From contig CAWALL010000016.1 of assembly GCA_963782885.1 (NCBI GenBank), forward strand, positions 62,001 to 126,000: 64,000 nucleotides of DNA. Direction: 5' to 3'. Both the position numbers and the translations under genes were made by a program. Position 1 is the first letter of the stretch. Each line of letters starts with the position of its first letter. Positions 29,374 to 38,443 of the stretch are shown piece after piece. The notes beneath the pieces were generated by a model. The model was not told the origin of the DNA. It did not search any database and was given only the letters and a program-made list of their open reading frames with translations. This DNA comes from DATAOG01 sp963782885 (GTDB lineage: Bacteria > Pseudomonadota > Alphaproteobacteria > Geminicoccales > Geminicoccaceae).

Positions 29374-30065
29374 GAGCGGAACAGGCGCGTGTACTGGGTC
29401 TCGTGGGCCATCGAAAAAAGATCGATCGCAGGCGCGGCGCTGCCCAGGTCTTCGAGCCCGCTCGCGAGGACGCTCGCCGCGAGCTCGGCGACGGTGCCTT
29501 CGAGGGCCGCGGTCAGGCGCTGGCCATCGGTCTGGCCGAGCGGGATCAAGCGGATGCCGGCCGAGATCAGGTTGGCGGCGAAGGCTTGCAGGAACCCCCG
29601 GAGCGTAGCCTCGAGCGGCAGGTCGTGGGCGCGCGCGGCGATGCCGAGCACGACCGCGTAGGGCGGCTCGAGCTCCGATTGCCGGCAAAGACCCTCGAGC
29701 GCGTCGAGCGCGACTGCCGGCCAGGCCTGGCGCAGCGTGGTGAGCAGCGCGCGCCCTTGGGCCGCGCTCTCGAGTGCGAGCTCGCTGGTGCCGCGCTGTG
29801 CGGCGGCGGTCGTCAGGATCTCGGACAGCGACCAGGCCTCGAACGTGCCGTCGGGGCCGGCCTCGAAGGCTCCGCGCAGGAACAGCGCGTCGTTCCAGCC
29901 GGTGCCGTGCCGGAGCGCCGTCTCGATGTAGGCGCGGAGGGTCTGGGCGTCCGTCACCTGGCCCGCTTCGACCGCATGTTCGAGAGCGTGAGAAAAACTG
30001 TAGGCGCCGACCGGCATCGCCGGCGACAGCCAGGCGACGAGCTTGTAGGGGCCGGGCTCAGTCAT
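29370..30065 (-). CDS. ureF: Urease accessory protein UreF
   Basis: A 231-residue all-helical chaperone that bridges UreD and UreG and gates urease activation. Family features are LVAWLSPAMPVGAYSFSHAL near the N-terminus, ALRHGTGWNDALFL, and the C-terminal IPLGQTDGQRLTAAL and FSMAHETQYTRLFRS. It overlaps both neighbours: its ATG 30065 lies inside the last codons of ureE, and its stop overlaps the ureG start. This is the usual E-F-G order. Confidence 0.93.
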   Translation of the reverse strand: MTEPGPYKLVAWLSPAMPVGAYSFSHALEHAVEAGQVTDAQTLRAYIETALRHGTGWNDALFLRGAFEAGPDGTFEAWSLSEILTTAAAQRGTSELALESAAQGRALLTTLRQAWPAVALDALEGLCRQSELEPPYAVVLGIAARAHDLPLEATLRGFLQAFAANLISAGIRLIPLGQTDGQRLTAALEGTVAELAASVLASGLEDLGSAAPAIDLFSMAHETQYTRLFRS

Positions 30066-30513
30066 GCCGGTGGCGAGGGGCATAGGCGCCGCCTTCGGGC
30101 TGGAAGACGGCGTGCACGCGCGTCAAGCGGGCGCCGAGCTGCCCGAGCATGGCCTCGATCACGTGGTCGTAGCGGATGCGCAGGCGGCCGTCCTCCAGGA
30201 TCTCGGTCGGCAGATGGCGGTTGCCGAGATGCCAGGCGAGACGCGCGAGGTGGCGGCGGTCGGAGGCCTCGACCTCGAGCACGTCCTCGGCCGCGGCCTT
30301 GACCTCGAGCCAGCCCTGGTCCGCCTCGAACGCGAGGCCGTCGCCGTCGGCGAGCGGCTCGGGCTTGGCGAGGTTCAAGAGCACCGGCTCGCCCTGGTCG
30401 GTCGCCATCCGGATCCGGCGCCGGTGGCGGTCGTCGAACGAGAGCGTGACGCTGCCCTGGCTCTCGTCCCTGGGCCAGGCCCCGGCTTTGGCGACTTTGA
30501 CCAGCTGGCGCAC
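30058..30513 (-). CDS. ureE: Urease accessory nickel metallochaperone UreE
   Basis: A 151-residue cytoplasmic metallochaperone. The N-terminal peptide-binding domain contains GSVTLSFDDRHRRRIRM and GEPVLLNLAKPEPLADGDGL. The metal domain contains LARLAWHLGNRHLPTEI with the conserved His, and ends EGGAYAPRHRHD, a short His-containing tail. GTG 30513 is chosen because GAGG lies six bases upstream, directly after the ureC stop. It is coupled to ureF by overlap. Confidence 0.9.
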   Translation of the reverse strand: MRQLVKVAKAGAWPRDESQGSVTLSFDDRHRRRIRMATDQGEPVLLNLAKPEPLADGDGLAFEADQGWLEVKAAAEDVLEVEASDRRHLARLAWHLGNRHLPTEILEDGRLRIRYDHVIEAMLGQLGARLTRVHAVFQPEGGAYAPRHRHD

Positions 30514-30521
30514 GGGCCGCC

Positions 30522-32231
<1,710 letters not shown>

Positions 32232-32244
32232 GGTTTTCTCTCCC

Positions 32245-32616
32245 TCAGATCCAGTCCGGCTCGACCGTCCGCGCGCCGCCGGCATTGCCCGTATTCGGCG
32301 TGCCCGCGGGCTCGATCAGCAGCAATTCGCACTCCTCTTCGGCAACCGGCATGTGCTCGACGCCCTTCGGCACCACCAGCAGCTCCCCCGGGCCGAGGGT
32401 GACGTCGCGGTCACGAAAACGGATCACGAGGCTGCCCTTGGTGACCAGGAACAATTCGTCGGTCTCGTCGTGCTTGTGCCAGACGAACTCGCCCAGCAGC
32501 TTGACCGCTTTGATCTGGTAGTCGTTCAGCTGCGCCAGGATCTTGGGCGACCAGTGCTCGGCGAACTTGCCGAACTTGTCCTCAAGGTTGACGATCTCCG
32601 GACGATCGGCACTCAT
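32245..32616 (-). CDS. Cupin-domain protein
   Basis: A 123-residue single-domain cupin. The metal-binding motifs are clear: GEFVWHKHDETDELFLVTKG (HxH...E) and VPKGVEHMPVAEEECELLLI (second His). The C-terminal tail ends EPDWI. The function is unknown; small cupins of this type often sit beside metabolic genes. It is embedded in the urease operon, 13 bases before ureC, and its ATG shares one base with the stop of the upstream DUF6980 gene, so it is co-translated with the locus. ATG 32616 begins MSADRPEIVNL. Confidence 0.8.
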   Translation of the reverse strand: MSADRPEIVNLEDKFGKFAEHWSPKILAQLNDYQIKAVKLLGEFVWHKHDETDELFLVTKGSLVIRFRDRDVTLGPGELLVVPKGVEHMPVAEEECELLLIEPAGTPNTGNAGGARTVEPDWI

Positions 32617-32951
32617 CAGCCGTGCCCCTCGTCGCTGACGGTCAGGTTCCGGTACCAAGCGTCGGAGCGAAAATCTTCTGGACTCTCCTGCGCCAAAGGA
32701 TCGTCAAATCCGAGCGAGGCCAGGCGGTTGAACCACTCGTCTCGTTTCGAAGGTCCCAATCGCACGCCACACCATCGACAGAAATTGATGGAGATCGACG
32801 ACGATCCCCCATCATGGACAATCATCCCATACTCATCAAACTTTGGATCATAGTCAATCAGCACATCCGGGCATTCATACCGGTTTGCACACTTCGAACA
32901 ACCGAATGTCAGGGCGCGGGTCATATCTGGGCAACAGTGCTCGTTTATCAT
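32616..32951 (-). CDS. DUF6980-like small cysteine-rich protein
   Basis: A 111-residue protein with four or more conserved cysteines: HCCPDM near the start, FGCSKCANRYECPD, then FDEYGMIVHDGGSSSISI, NFCRWCGVRLGPSKRDEWFN and RLASLGFDDP. The CxxC pairs suggest a zinc-binding fold. It resembles the DUF6980 family as I recall it; its function is unknown. Lower GC and its position inside the urease operon, between ureB and the cupin, suggest a recent insertion. ATG 32951 is chosen; the frame is open upstream across ureB, which is an antisense-like shadow. Confidence 0.65.
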   Translation of the reverse strand: MINEHCCPDMTRALTFGCSKCANRYECPDVLIDYDPKFDEYGMIVHDGGSSSISINFCRWCGVRLGPSKRDEWFNRLASLGFDDPLAQESPEDFRSDAWYRNLTVSDEGHG

Positions 32952-32964
32952 GACCGTCAGCCTG

Positions 32965-33273
32965 CTAGTCCAGACTACCCATGATCTGCTGATTGAAGCC
33001 GAAGATCCTGCGGGCGCCGGCGATCGGCACCAGCTGGATCGCGCGGGTCTGGCCGGGCTCGAAGCGGACCGCGGTGCCGGCCGGAATGTCGAGCCGGCGG
33101 CCACGGGCCGCGGCGCGATCGAAGCGCAGCGCTTCGTTGGTCTCGAAGAAATGGTAGTGCGAGCCGACCTGGATCGGCCGGTCGCCGGTGTTGGCAACCT
33201 CGAGCGTGATCGCGTCCCGGCCGGCGTTGAGCGTGATCTCGCCGTCCTCGGTGATGACTTCGCCAGGGATCAT
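32965..33273 (-). CDS. ureB: Urease beta subunit
   Basis: A 102-residue structural subunit. It begins MIPGEVITEDGEITLNAGRD and contains GDRPIQVGSHYHFFETN, LRFDRAAARGRRLDIPAGTA and ending blocks VRFEPGQTRAIQLVPIAGAR and FGFNQQIMG, all typical of UreB. ATG 33273 with GAGGAG five bases upstream is preferred over GTG 33279. It assembles with UreA and UreC into the (ABC)3 trimer. Confidence 0.95.
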   Translation of the reverse strand: MIPGEVITEDGEITLNAGRDAITLEVANTGDRPIQVGSHYHFFETNEALRFDRAAARGRRLDIPAGTAVRFEPGQTRAIQLVPIAGARRIFGFNQQIMGSLD

Positions 33274-33282
33274 CGGCACTCC

Positions 33283-33626
33283 TCAGGGCACGAACAGCAG
33301 GCGCACGAGACCAACTACCGCGACCAGGTGAACCAGCATCATCCCGCCACCCACTTGATGATCTCGGCCTTCGCATTCTCGATCTTGCCCTCGAGCTCGC
33401 CGCGAGTTTTCGCAAGCGCGGTCCGGAGGCCGCCGATTTCGGTCCCAACCTCGGCCCTGAACTCGGTCCGAAGCCCGGCGATCTCTGACTTGAGCGCCCC
33501 CTCGAGCGCCCGGAGATCGGACTTGGTCGCGAGCTCCTCCGTCAGTTCGTCGTTCAGGGCTTCGGCCATTTGTCCGTAGTCGCCACCGGCTTCCGGCCAC
33601 CGTCTCGCAATGCGTGCGCCGTTCAT
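33283..33626 (-). pseudogene. Coiled-coil DUF1640-like protein with C-terminal membrane span, frameshifted
   Basis: The first 95 codons encode a charged helical protein: LNDELTEELATKSDLRALEG, LKSEIAGLRTEFRAEVGTEI, ENAKAEIIKWVAG, then a stop. Coiled-coil proteins of this kind normally continue into a membrane span after IKW. Here that span (MMLVHLVAVVGLVRLLFVP, stop at 33283-33285) is present one frame over, so a single-base loss near 33340 has separated it. ATG 33626 has GAGG six bases upstream. It sits between ureA and ureB, where no urease gene is expected. Function unknown. Confidence 0.6.
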
Positions 33627-33672
33627 GGTCGACCTCGTCCCATCACCCGCGAACAGGATAGCACAGTCCGTC

Positions 33673-33975
33673 TCAGCGGATCGGGTGGTGGACGGTGACG
33701 AGCTTGGTGCCGCCGGGGAAGGTCGCCTCGACCTGGACCTCGGGGAGCATCTCGGCGACACCCTCCATCACCTGGTCGCGCTTGAGCGCAAGCGCGCCGT
33801 CGCGCATCAGATCGGCGACGCTCCGGCCGTCGCGCGCGCCCTCGAGCACGAAATCGGTGATCAGAGCGATCGCCTCAGGGTAGTTCAGCTTGACGCCCCG
33901 CTCCAGCCGCCGGCGCGCGACCATCGCCGCGACCGCGACCAGCAGCTTGTCCTTCTCCCGCGCCGTCAGATCCAC
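33673..33975 (-). CDS. ureA: Urease gamma subunit
   Basis: A 100-residue subunit with the complete family pattern: DLTAREKDKLLVAVAAMVAR, RGVKLNYPEAIALITDFVLE, GARDGRSVADLMRDGALALK, GVAEMLPEVQVEATFPGGTK and the end LVTVHHPIR. GTG 33975 has GGGAG five bases upstream, and the long open frame further upstream belongs to the urt debris. It is the first intact structural urease gene after ureD. Confidence 0.95.
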   Translation of the reverse strand: MDLTAREKDKLLVAVAAMVARRRLERGVKLNYPEAIALITDFVLEGARDGRSVADLMRDGALALKRDQVMEGVAEMLPEVQVEATFPGGTKLVTVHHPIR

Positions 33976-33992
33976 GGGCTCTCCCGTCCGCC

Positions 33993-34392
33993 TCAGACCG
34001 TGAGATAGCGCTTGACCACGGCCTCGTTGACCTCCGTCCTGGTGCCCGCGACCACGACCTCGCCGCGGTCCATGACGATCAGATCGTCGGCGATCTCGCG
34101 CGCGAAGTCGAGGTATTGCTCGACCAGCGGGACCGCCATGTCGCCGCGGGCCGCCAGCCGCCGGACGACCTCGCCGATGTGCTTGATGATCGAGGGCTGA
34201 GTGCCTTCCGTCGGCTCGTCGAGCAACAGCAGGCGCGGCTTGGTCACCAGCGCCCGGCCGACCGCGAGCTGCTGCTGGCCGCCCGACAGGTCGCCGCTGC
34301 GCCGGCGCAGCATCTGCTTGAGCACCCGGGAACAGCTCGAAGATCTCGTCCGGGATCCGCCGCTGCGCACGCGGCAGCGCGGCGAACCCAGT
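33993..34392 (-). pseudogene. urtE: Urea ABC transporter ATPase UrtE, C-terminal fragment
   Basis: Only about the last 130 codons of UrtE remain. The piece starts GFAALPRAQRRIPDEIFELF in one frame (34392 to about 34327). One extra G in a GGG run near 34327 shifts the rest into VLKQMLRRRSGDLSGGQQQL, then LVTKPRLLLLDEPTEGTQPS, VEQYLDFAREIADDLIVMDR and RYLTV. Walker B and the signature motif are present, but Walker A and the whole N-terminal half are missing, so no functional ATPase can be made. Confidence 0.85.
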
Positions 34393-34807
34393 CGGCGGCC
34401 AGCGCGTCCCGTAGCAGTTCGGCCGCGGCTGGCGAGCGGTCGCGCAGCACGTCGTCGACCGCGGCCCGCCGACGCGCGGGATCCGGGTTCTGCAGCTGGA
34501 GCCGCCCGAGCGCCGCCTCGAGCGCGCCACGCACGGCGTTGTTGACCTTGACCTTTTCGAGGCCGGCACTGCCGGCAGTGCCGAGATCGCTGCCAGTCAG
34601 CGCATCGGTCAGCCGATACTCGCGCCCCTGCTTCTCGCCGATGACCAGCGCGCCGTCGGCCTCCCGGACGAACAGGTGAGCCTCCGGCATCGCCTGCAGC
34701 ACCGGGATCGCGCGGCCGTCCTGGAGAGCGGCGAGCGCGTCGACCGCCTGCGCCTTGGCCTCGTAGGAGCCGGCGTTGAGCGCGTGGACCGCATCCGCGA
34801 ACGGCCG
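34385..34807 (-). pseudogene. urtB: Urea ABC transporter permease UrtB, N-terminal fragment
   Basis: About 140 codons in one frame match the soluble N-terminal region peculiar to UrtB: FADAVHALNAGSYEAKAQAV, DGRAIPVLQAMPEAHLFVRE, GREYRLTDALTGSDL, LEKVKVNNAVRGALEAALGR. The reading stops being UrtB at about 34385 and runs directly into UrtE sequence. All membrane spans of UrtB, all of UrtC and UrtD and the front of UrtE are therefore absent. The junction looks like one large internal deletion of several kilobases. Confidence 0.82.
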
Positions 34808-34837
34808 GGCCCCAGGGTCGGCCGGGGCCCGGCCGTT
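34800..34837 (-). terminator. Strong hairpin between urtA and urtB remnants
   Basis: Fourteen-base perfect arms AACGGCCGGGCCCC (34800-34813) and GGGGCCCGGCCGTT (34824-34837) enclose a ten-base loop. A hairpin after the binding-protein gene is typical of such operons and would reduce read-through or stabilise the urtA message. No T-run follows on the minus strand. Confidence 0.6.
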
Positions 34838-34839
34838 TG

Positions 34840-35500
34840 GTCGGCGGCCATTTGACCAAGCCGATCGGCTCGCCGCCGTACTTCGGCGTCTCGCAGTTGC
34901 CGCAGACCCAGGGATAGGTCCAGTCCGCGGTCAGCTTCTCGCTCTCCGGGATGTAGTCCGACCAGGCATCGCCCGGGACCACGCCATCGGTCTGCCACAC
35001 CACATCGAACTGGCCGTCTTTTTGGATCTCGCCGATCAGCACGGGCTTGCTCAGGTGATGGTTGGCGTTCATGACCGCGACGCCGCCGGTCAGGTTCTTG
35101 ACCTTCTGGCCGATCATCGGCTGGCGGGCGGCATCGACGTCGGTGGTGCCGGCCTGCTCGACCGCCTGCACCCACATGTTGAAGCCGATGTAGTGCGCCT
35201 CCATCGAATCGTTGGTGACCCGGCTGTCGTCCTTGATGAAGTGGTGCCAGTTGTGGATGAATGCCGAGTTCTCGGGCGCGTCGACCGACATGAAGTAGTT
35301 CCAGGCGGCGAGATGGCCGACCAGGTTCGAGGTGTCGATGCCCGAGAGCTCCTCCTCGCCGACCCAGAACGCGACCACTGGCAGGTCGACGGCGTCGATG
35401 CCCTGGTTCGCGAGTTCCTTGTAGAAGGGCACATTGGTTCTTGCCCTGCGAGGTGAAGTCCTTGACCTCGGCGACGATCGTCTGCCATCCGACTGACCGC
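34840..35500 (-). pseudogene. urtA: Urea ABC transporter binding protein UrtA, C-terminal fragment
   Basis: The C-terminal half of UrtA. A short piece, WQTIVAEVKDFTSQGK, near 35490-35450 lies in one frame. After a small deletion and frame change the reading continues NVPFYKELANQGIDAVDLPV, VAFWVGEEELSGIDTSNLVG, HLAAWNYFMSVDAPENSAF, GFNMWVQAVEQAGTTDVDAA, FDVVWQTDGVVPGDAWSDYI and VCGNCETPKYGG. The signal peptide and N-terminal lobe are absent. It follows ureD directly. Together with the urtB and urtE pieces it shows that the urea uptake operon has collapsed. Confidence 0.87.
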
Positions 35501-35553
35501 TTGCAGCTTTCATGCCAAGGCTTGCGCGGCTCGCAAGCCGGGGCCGAGGCCGC

Positions 35554-36393
35554 TCAGGACCAGACGGTCGGCAGACGCTCCGGCAGGCCGGCGACCAGCG
35601 CCCTGAGGCGGGCGACGAAGCTGCCGTAGGCGCTGCGCAACGCGCGGGCATCGGCGCCCAGCCAACGGGCGATCAGGACGCCCTGCAGGCAGGTGACGCC
35701 GGCGCTCACGTCATCCGGGTCGAGCAGGCCGCGGGCCGGCCCGAGCCAGCGCCGGGCGTCCTCGGCGACGTAAACGAGGGTCGCCTGCGCGCGGGCGCCG
35801 GCGAAGCCGAACGGCGCCTCGAGGCAGGCCTCGAGCCCGCCCTCGAGCCGGAGCGCATCCGCCCACAGCAGCCGGCCGTCCCGGCGCACCGACCAGCGAT
35901 CGCGGATGGAGCCCGAGATCAGCCGCTCGCCGTGCGCCGCCCGCCCGAGGACCATGATCTCGCCCGCGAGCGCCCGCGCCGATGGCGCCAATTCGAGCAG
36001 GATCTGCCGCCGAAAGGCGCAGCGGTCGAACAGGATCGTCTCCTGCGGCAGCCATTCGAGCCAGCCGTCCTGGTCGACGACTAGGCGGACCTCGAGCGTG
36101 CTCACCGGACCGGCGCTGCGGTAGACCTTCTCGGCCGCCTGGCTGGTCGCGCGCAGGCGGGTTCGCGGGCCGGCAACCACCTCGACCGCCAGCCGGTCGC
36201 CGCCCACGACGCCACCGCCGGTGTTGACCAGCACGAACTCCGGCACTTCGCCCGCGGGCACCCGCGGCAACAGCACGCGCAGCGGCGTCCGCTGCTCGAG
36301 GAGGGCGAGGCGGGTCGCGCCATCGGCGCTCCGGACGTGGATGCGGGCGAGCCCGGAGCTTCCGCCCGGGCGCCCGCACGCCTGGTCCGCCAC
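35554..36393 (-). CDS. ureD: Urease accessory protein UreD
   Basis: A 279-residue urease-maturation scaffold that binds apo-urease and carries nickel through its tunnel. Family features are VPEFVLVNTGGGVVGGDRLA, AEKVYRS, WLEWLPQETILFDRCAFRRQ, LGRAAHGERLISGSIRDRWS and the C-terminal AYGSFVARLRALV with ERLPTVWS. GTG 36393 lies two bases after the hemH stop, which suggests transcription together with hemH. It is separated from the other urease genes by about 1.6 kb of urt debris. Confidence 0.9.
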   Translation of the reverse strand: MADQACGRPGGSSGLARIHVRSADGATRLALLEQRTPLRVLLPRVPAGEVPEFVLVNTGGGVVGGDRLAVEVVAGPRTRLRATSQAAEKVYRSAGPVSTLEVRLVVDQDGWLEWLPQETILFDRCAFRRQILLELAPSARALAGEIMVLGRAAHGERLISGSIRDRWSVRRDGRLLWADALRLEGGLEACLEAPFGFAGARAQATLVYVAEDARRWLGPARGLLDPDDVSAGVTCLQGVLIARWLGADARALRSAYGSFVARLRALVAGLPERLPTVWS

Positions 36394-36395
36394 CC

Positions 36396-37466
36396 TCAGA
36401 TCCAGCCGCCGAGCTCGCGGCTGATCAGTCCGGCGAGCAGCTCGATGTGCCCGTCGGCATCGTTCAGGCAGGGGATGTAGGTGAAGTTCTGGCCGCCGTG
36501 CTCGAGGAAGGTCTCGCGCGCGCCGATCGCGACCTCCTCGAGCGTCTCGAGGCAGTCGGCCGCGAACCCGGGGGCGACGATCGCGAGGTTCCTGATCCCC
36601 TGCTCGGCCAGGCGGCGCACGGTCTCGTCGGTATAGGGCTGGAGCCACTCCTCGCGGCCGAAGCGCGACTGGAAGCTCAGGCGCAGCGCCTCGTTCTCCC
36701 AGCCGAGCCGCGCCCGCAGCAGGCGCGCGGTCTTGGCACACTGGCAATGGTAGGGGTCGCCGAGTTCGAGATAACGCTTGGGCAGGCCGTGGAACGAGGC
36801 GAGCACGACTTCGGGCCGCCAGTCCAGCCCGGCCAGGTGCGCCTCGATGCTGCGCGCGAGCGCCTCGATATAGTCCGGATCGTCATGGTAGGGCGGTGCG
36901 GTCCGGATCGCCGGCTGCCAGCGCTCGGCCATCAGCGCCCGGAACGCCTCGTCATAGGCGGTGGCCGTGCTGGCCGCGGCGTACTGCGGGTAGAGCGCGA
37001 ACAAGAGGACCCGCGTGCAGCCGGCCTCGATCAGCCTGCGGATCACGGCGCCGGTCGCCGGGCTGCCGTAGCGCATCGCCCAGTCGACCACGAGGTCCCG
37101 CCCGGGCAGCGCCCCGGCGAGCGCGGCGGCGATCTTCTCGGATTGGCTGCGGGTGATCGTGCGCAGCGGCGATTCGTTGAGCTCGCGGTTCCAGATCGCG
37201 GCATAGGCGCGCCCGCTCCGCTGCGGCCGCGTGCTCAGGATCACGAGGTTGAGGAGCGGCTGCCAGACCAGCGGGTTGACGTCGATCACCCGCTTGTCGC
37301 TCAGGAACTGCCTGAGATAGCGGCGCATCGACCAGTAGTCGGTGGCATCGGGCGTGCCGAGGTTGAGCAGCAATACGCCGATCCTCTGCGGCTCGATCGA
37401 CGGATGGCCGCTCGGCCTGGCGTCCGCCGCGGCCTGCGCCTGATCCAGATCGATCCCCCTCGCCAT
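36396..37466 (-). CDS. hemH: Ferrochelatase
   Basis: A 356-residue enzyme inserting iron into protoporphyrin IX, the last step of heme synthesis. It begins RIGVLLLNLGTPDATDYWSM, continues MRYGSPATGAVIRRLIEAGC, has the catalytic His region VVLASFHGLPKRYLELGDPY, and ends AIVAPGFAADCLETLEEVAI with the active-site Glu. ATG 37466 is preceded by GGAGGGG four bases upstream, so the 12-codon longer open frame is not used. ureD follows almost without a gap. Confidence 0.95.
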   Translation of the reverse strand: MARGIDLDQAQAAADARPSGHPSIEPQRIGVLLLNLGTPDATDYWSMRRYLRQFLSDKRVIDVNPLVWQPLLNLVILSTRPQRSGRAYAAIWNRELNESPLRTITRSQSEKIAAALAGALPGRDLVVDWAMRYGSPATGAVIRRLIEAGCTRVLLFALYPQYAAASTATAYDEAFRALMAERWQPAIRTAPPYHDDPDYIEALARSIEAHLAGLDWRPEVVLASFHGLPKRYLELGDPYHCQCAKTARLLRARLGWENEALRLSFQSRFGREEWLQPYTDETVRRLAEQGIRNLAIVAPGFAADCLETLEEVAIGARETFLEHGGQNFTYIPCLNDADGHIELLAGLISRELGGWI

Positions 37467-37530
37467 CCGACCCCTCCGGCCTTCGCCAACGCGGCGCGCC
37501 ACCCGGGCTAGATAGGCGAGGCCGGACGGT

Positions 37531-37677
37531 TTTGACAGCGCGGGCGGGCGCTATCTGGTGATCACGTTCTACAGCGGCCCCGAGGGGCTAGTGTTCCTGA
37601 TCACGCTGTTCGCGAAGGGTGAGAAGGTCGATCTGACCCAGGGCGAGCGCAACGCGATCAAGCGCGAGCTCGCCGGG
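37531..37677 (+). pseudogene. HigB/RelE-type toxin remnant
   Basis: The C-terminal half of a RelE/HigB-2-like mRNA interferase: SAGGRYLVITFYSGPEGLVF, LITLFAKGEKVDLTQGERNA, IKRELAG. The N-terminal half with the start codon is absent, and the hemH promoter region lies directly upstream. The frame then continues without a stop through a short spacer into the antitoxin gene. The toxin cannot be made in its normal form. Confidence 0.7.
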
Positions 37678-37713
37678 GCTGGCCTTAGGACTACCGTCGA
37701 GGGGCGATGCGCC

Positions 37714-38004
37714 ATGTCCGCCGCCGGTGACAAGATCCTGGGCAGCATCCGCCAGGCGCGCGCGATCCTGCGCGGCGAGAGCGCGGGCGAGCTGGTCGTC
37801 CACATCCCGCCCGAGTTCGACGTCAAGGCGCTGCGGCGCAAGCTCGGCATGTCGCAGGCACGGTTCGCGGCGAGCTTCGGCTTCGGCCTCGCGGCGGTTC
37901 AGAGCTGGGAGCAGGGCCGCCGCCGCCCCGAGGGCCCGGCGCGCGTCCTGCTCAAGGTGATCGAGCACGACCCGGACGCGGTGCGGCGCGCTTTGGCGGC
38001 ATAG
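37714..38004 (+). CDS. HigA-type XRE antitoxin
   Basis: A 96-residue antitoxin of the HigA-2 type. N-terminal helices (GDKILGSIRQARAILRGESA) and a linker VHIPPEFDVKALRRKLGMSQ lead into an intact helix-turn-helix (ARFAASFGFGLAAVQSWEQG) and end RVLLKVIEHDPDAVRRALAA. ATG 37714 has GAGGGG nine bases upstream. Its toxin gene is truncated, so it may act as an orphan repressor or as protection against related toxins elsewhere. From 38005 to 38443 I see no gene. Confidence 0.82.
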   Translation: MSAAGDKILGSIRQARAILRGESAGELVVHIPPEFDVKALRRKLGMSQARFAASFGFGLAAVQSWEQGRRRPEGPARVLLKVIEHDPDAVRRALAA

Positions 38005-38443
38005 TTGGCGCAAAAGAGTCCAGGCCCCGTTTCCCCCACGGCTTCGGCGGCGCGGGTCAGCGCTCGATCGTACACTTTCGTGCGCTGGCTCGGCCCGGGG
38101 CCCGGTTCCGGATGAACCAGCGGACCCCGCCACGCCCTCGCCATCGCCGAGCTCCGAAGCCCAGCAGGCGTCCGAAGCAAGCAATTGGTTCCTGACACCA
38201 TTTTGCTCCCGGACAAGATCTCGGCCTCCGGCCCTCGGCCACTAGGCGCCTGCCAGCCCTCCGGCTCGCGGCAATCAGGTACCTTTCGCCCCCTCCCAAA
38301 AAAGAGGGGAGGAGGAGGACACCGCCACGTCAACACGGTCTCATCAAGGCCCAGCGTTCCGCGAAGGCATGAGGCCGTTGCGAGGACCATCCGAGCCGAT
38401 ATAGGATCACAATCTGGCTGGAGAGGCCGAGCGAGCTGGGGTC

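Noticed and set aside
33993..35651. A single 552-codon transporter protein
   Set aside because: The frame joins UrtA and UrtE C-terminal sequence through an out-of-frame UrtB stretch. It is a chance open frame over a deletion scar, not a fusion protein.
38005..38443. Possible small genes between HigA and the HEPN-like gene
   Set aside because: Open frames there (for example 38185-38499) have no ribosome binding site and low-complexity translations. I see only a CCTGACACCATTTTG segment and a purine-rich tract.
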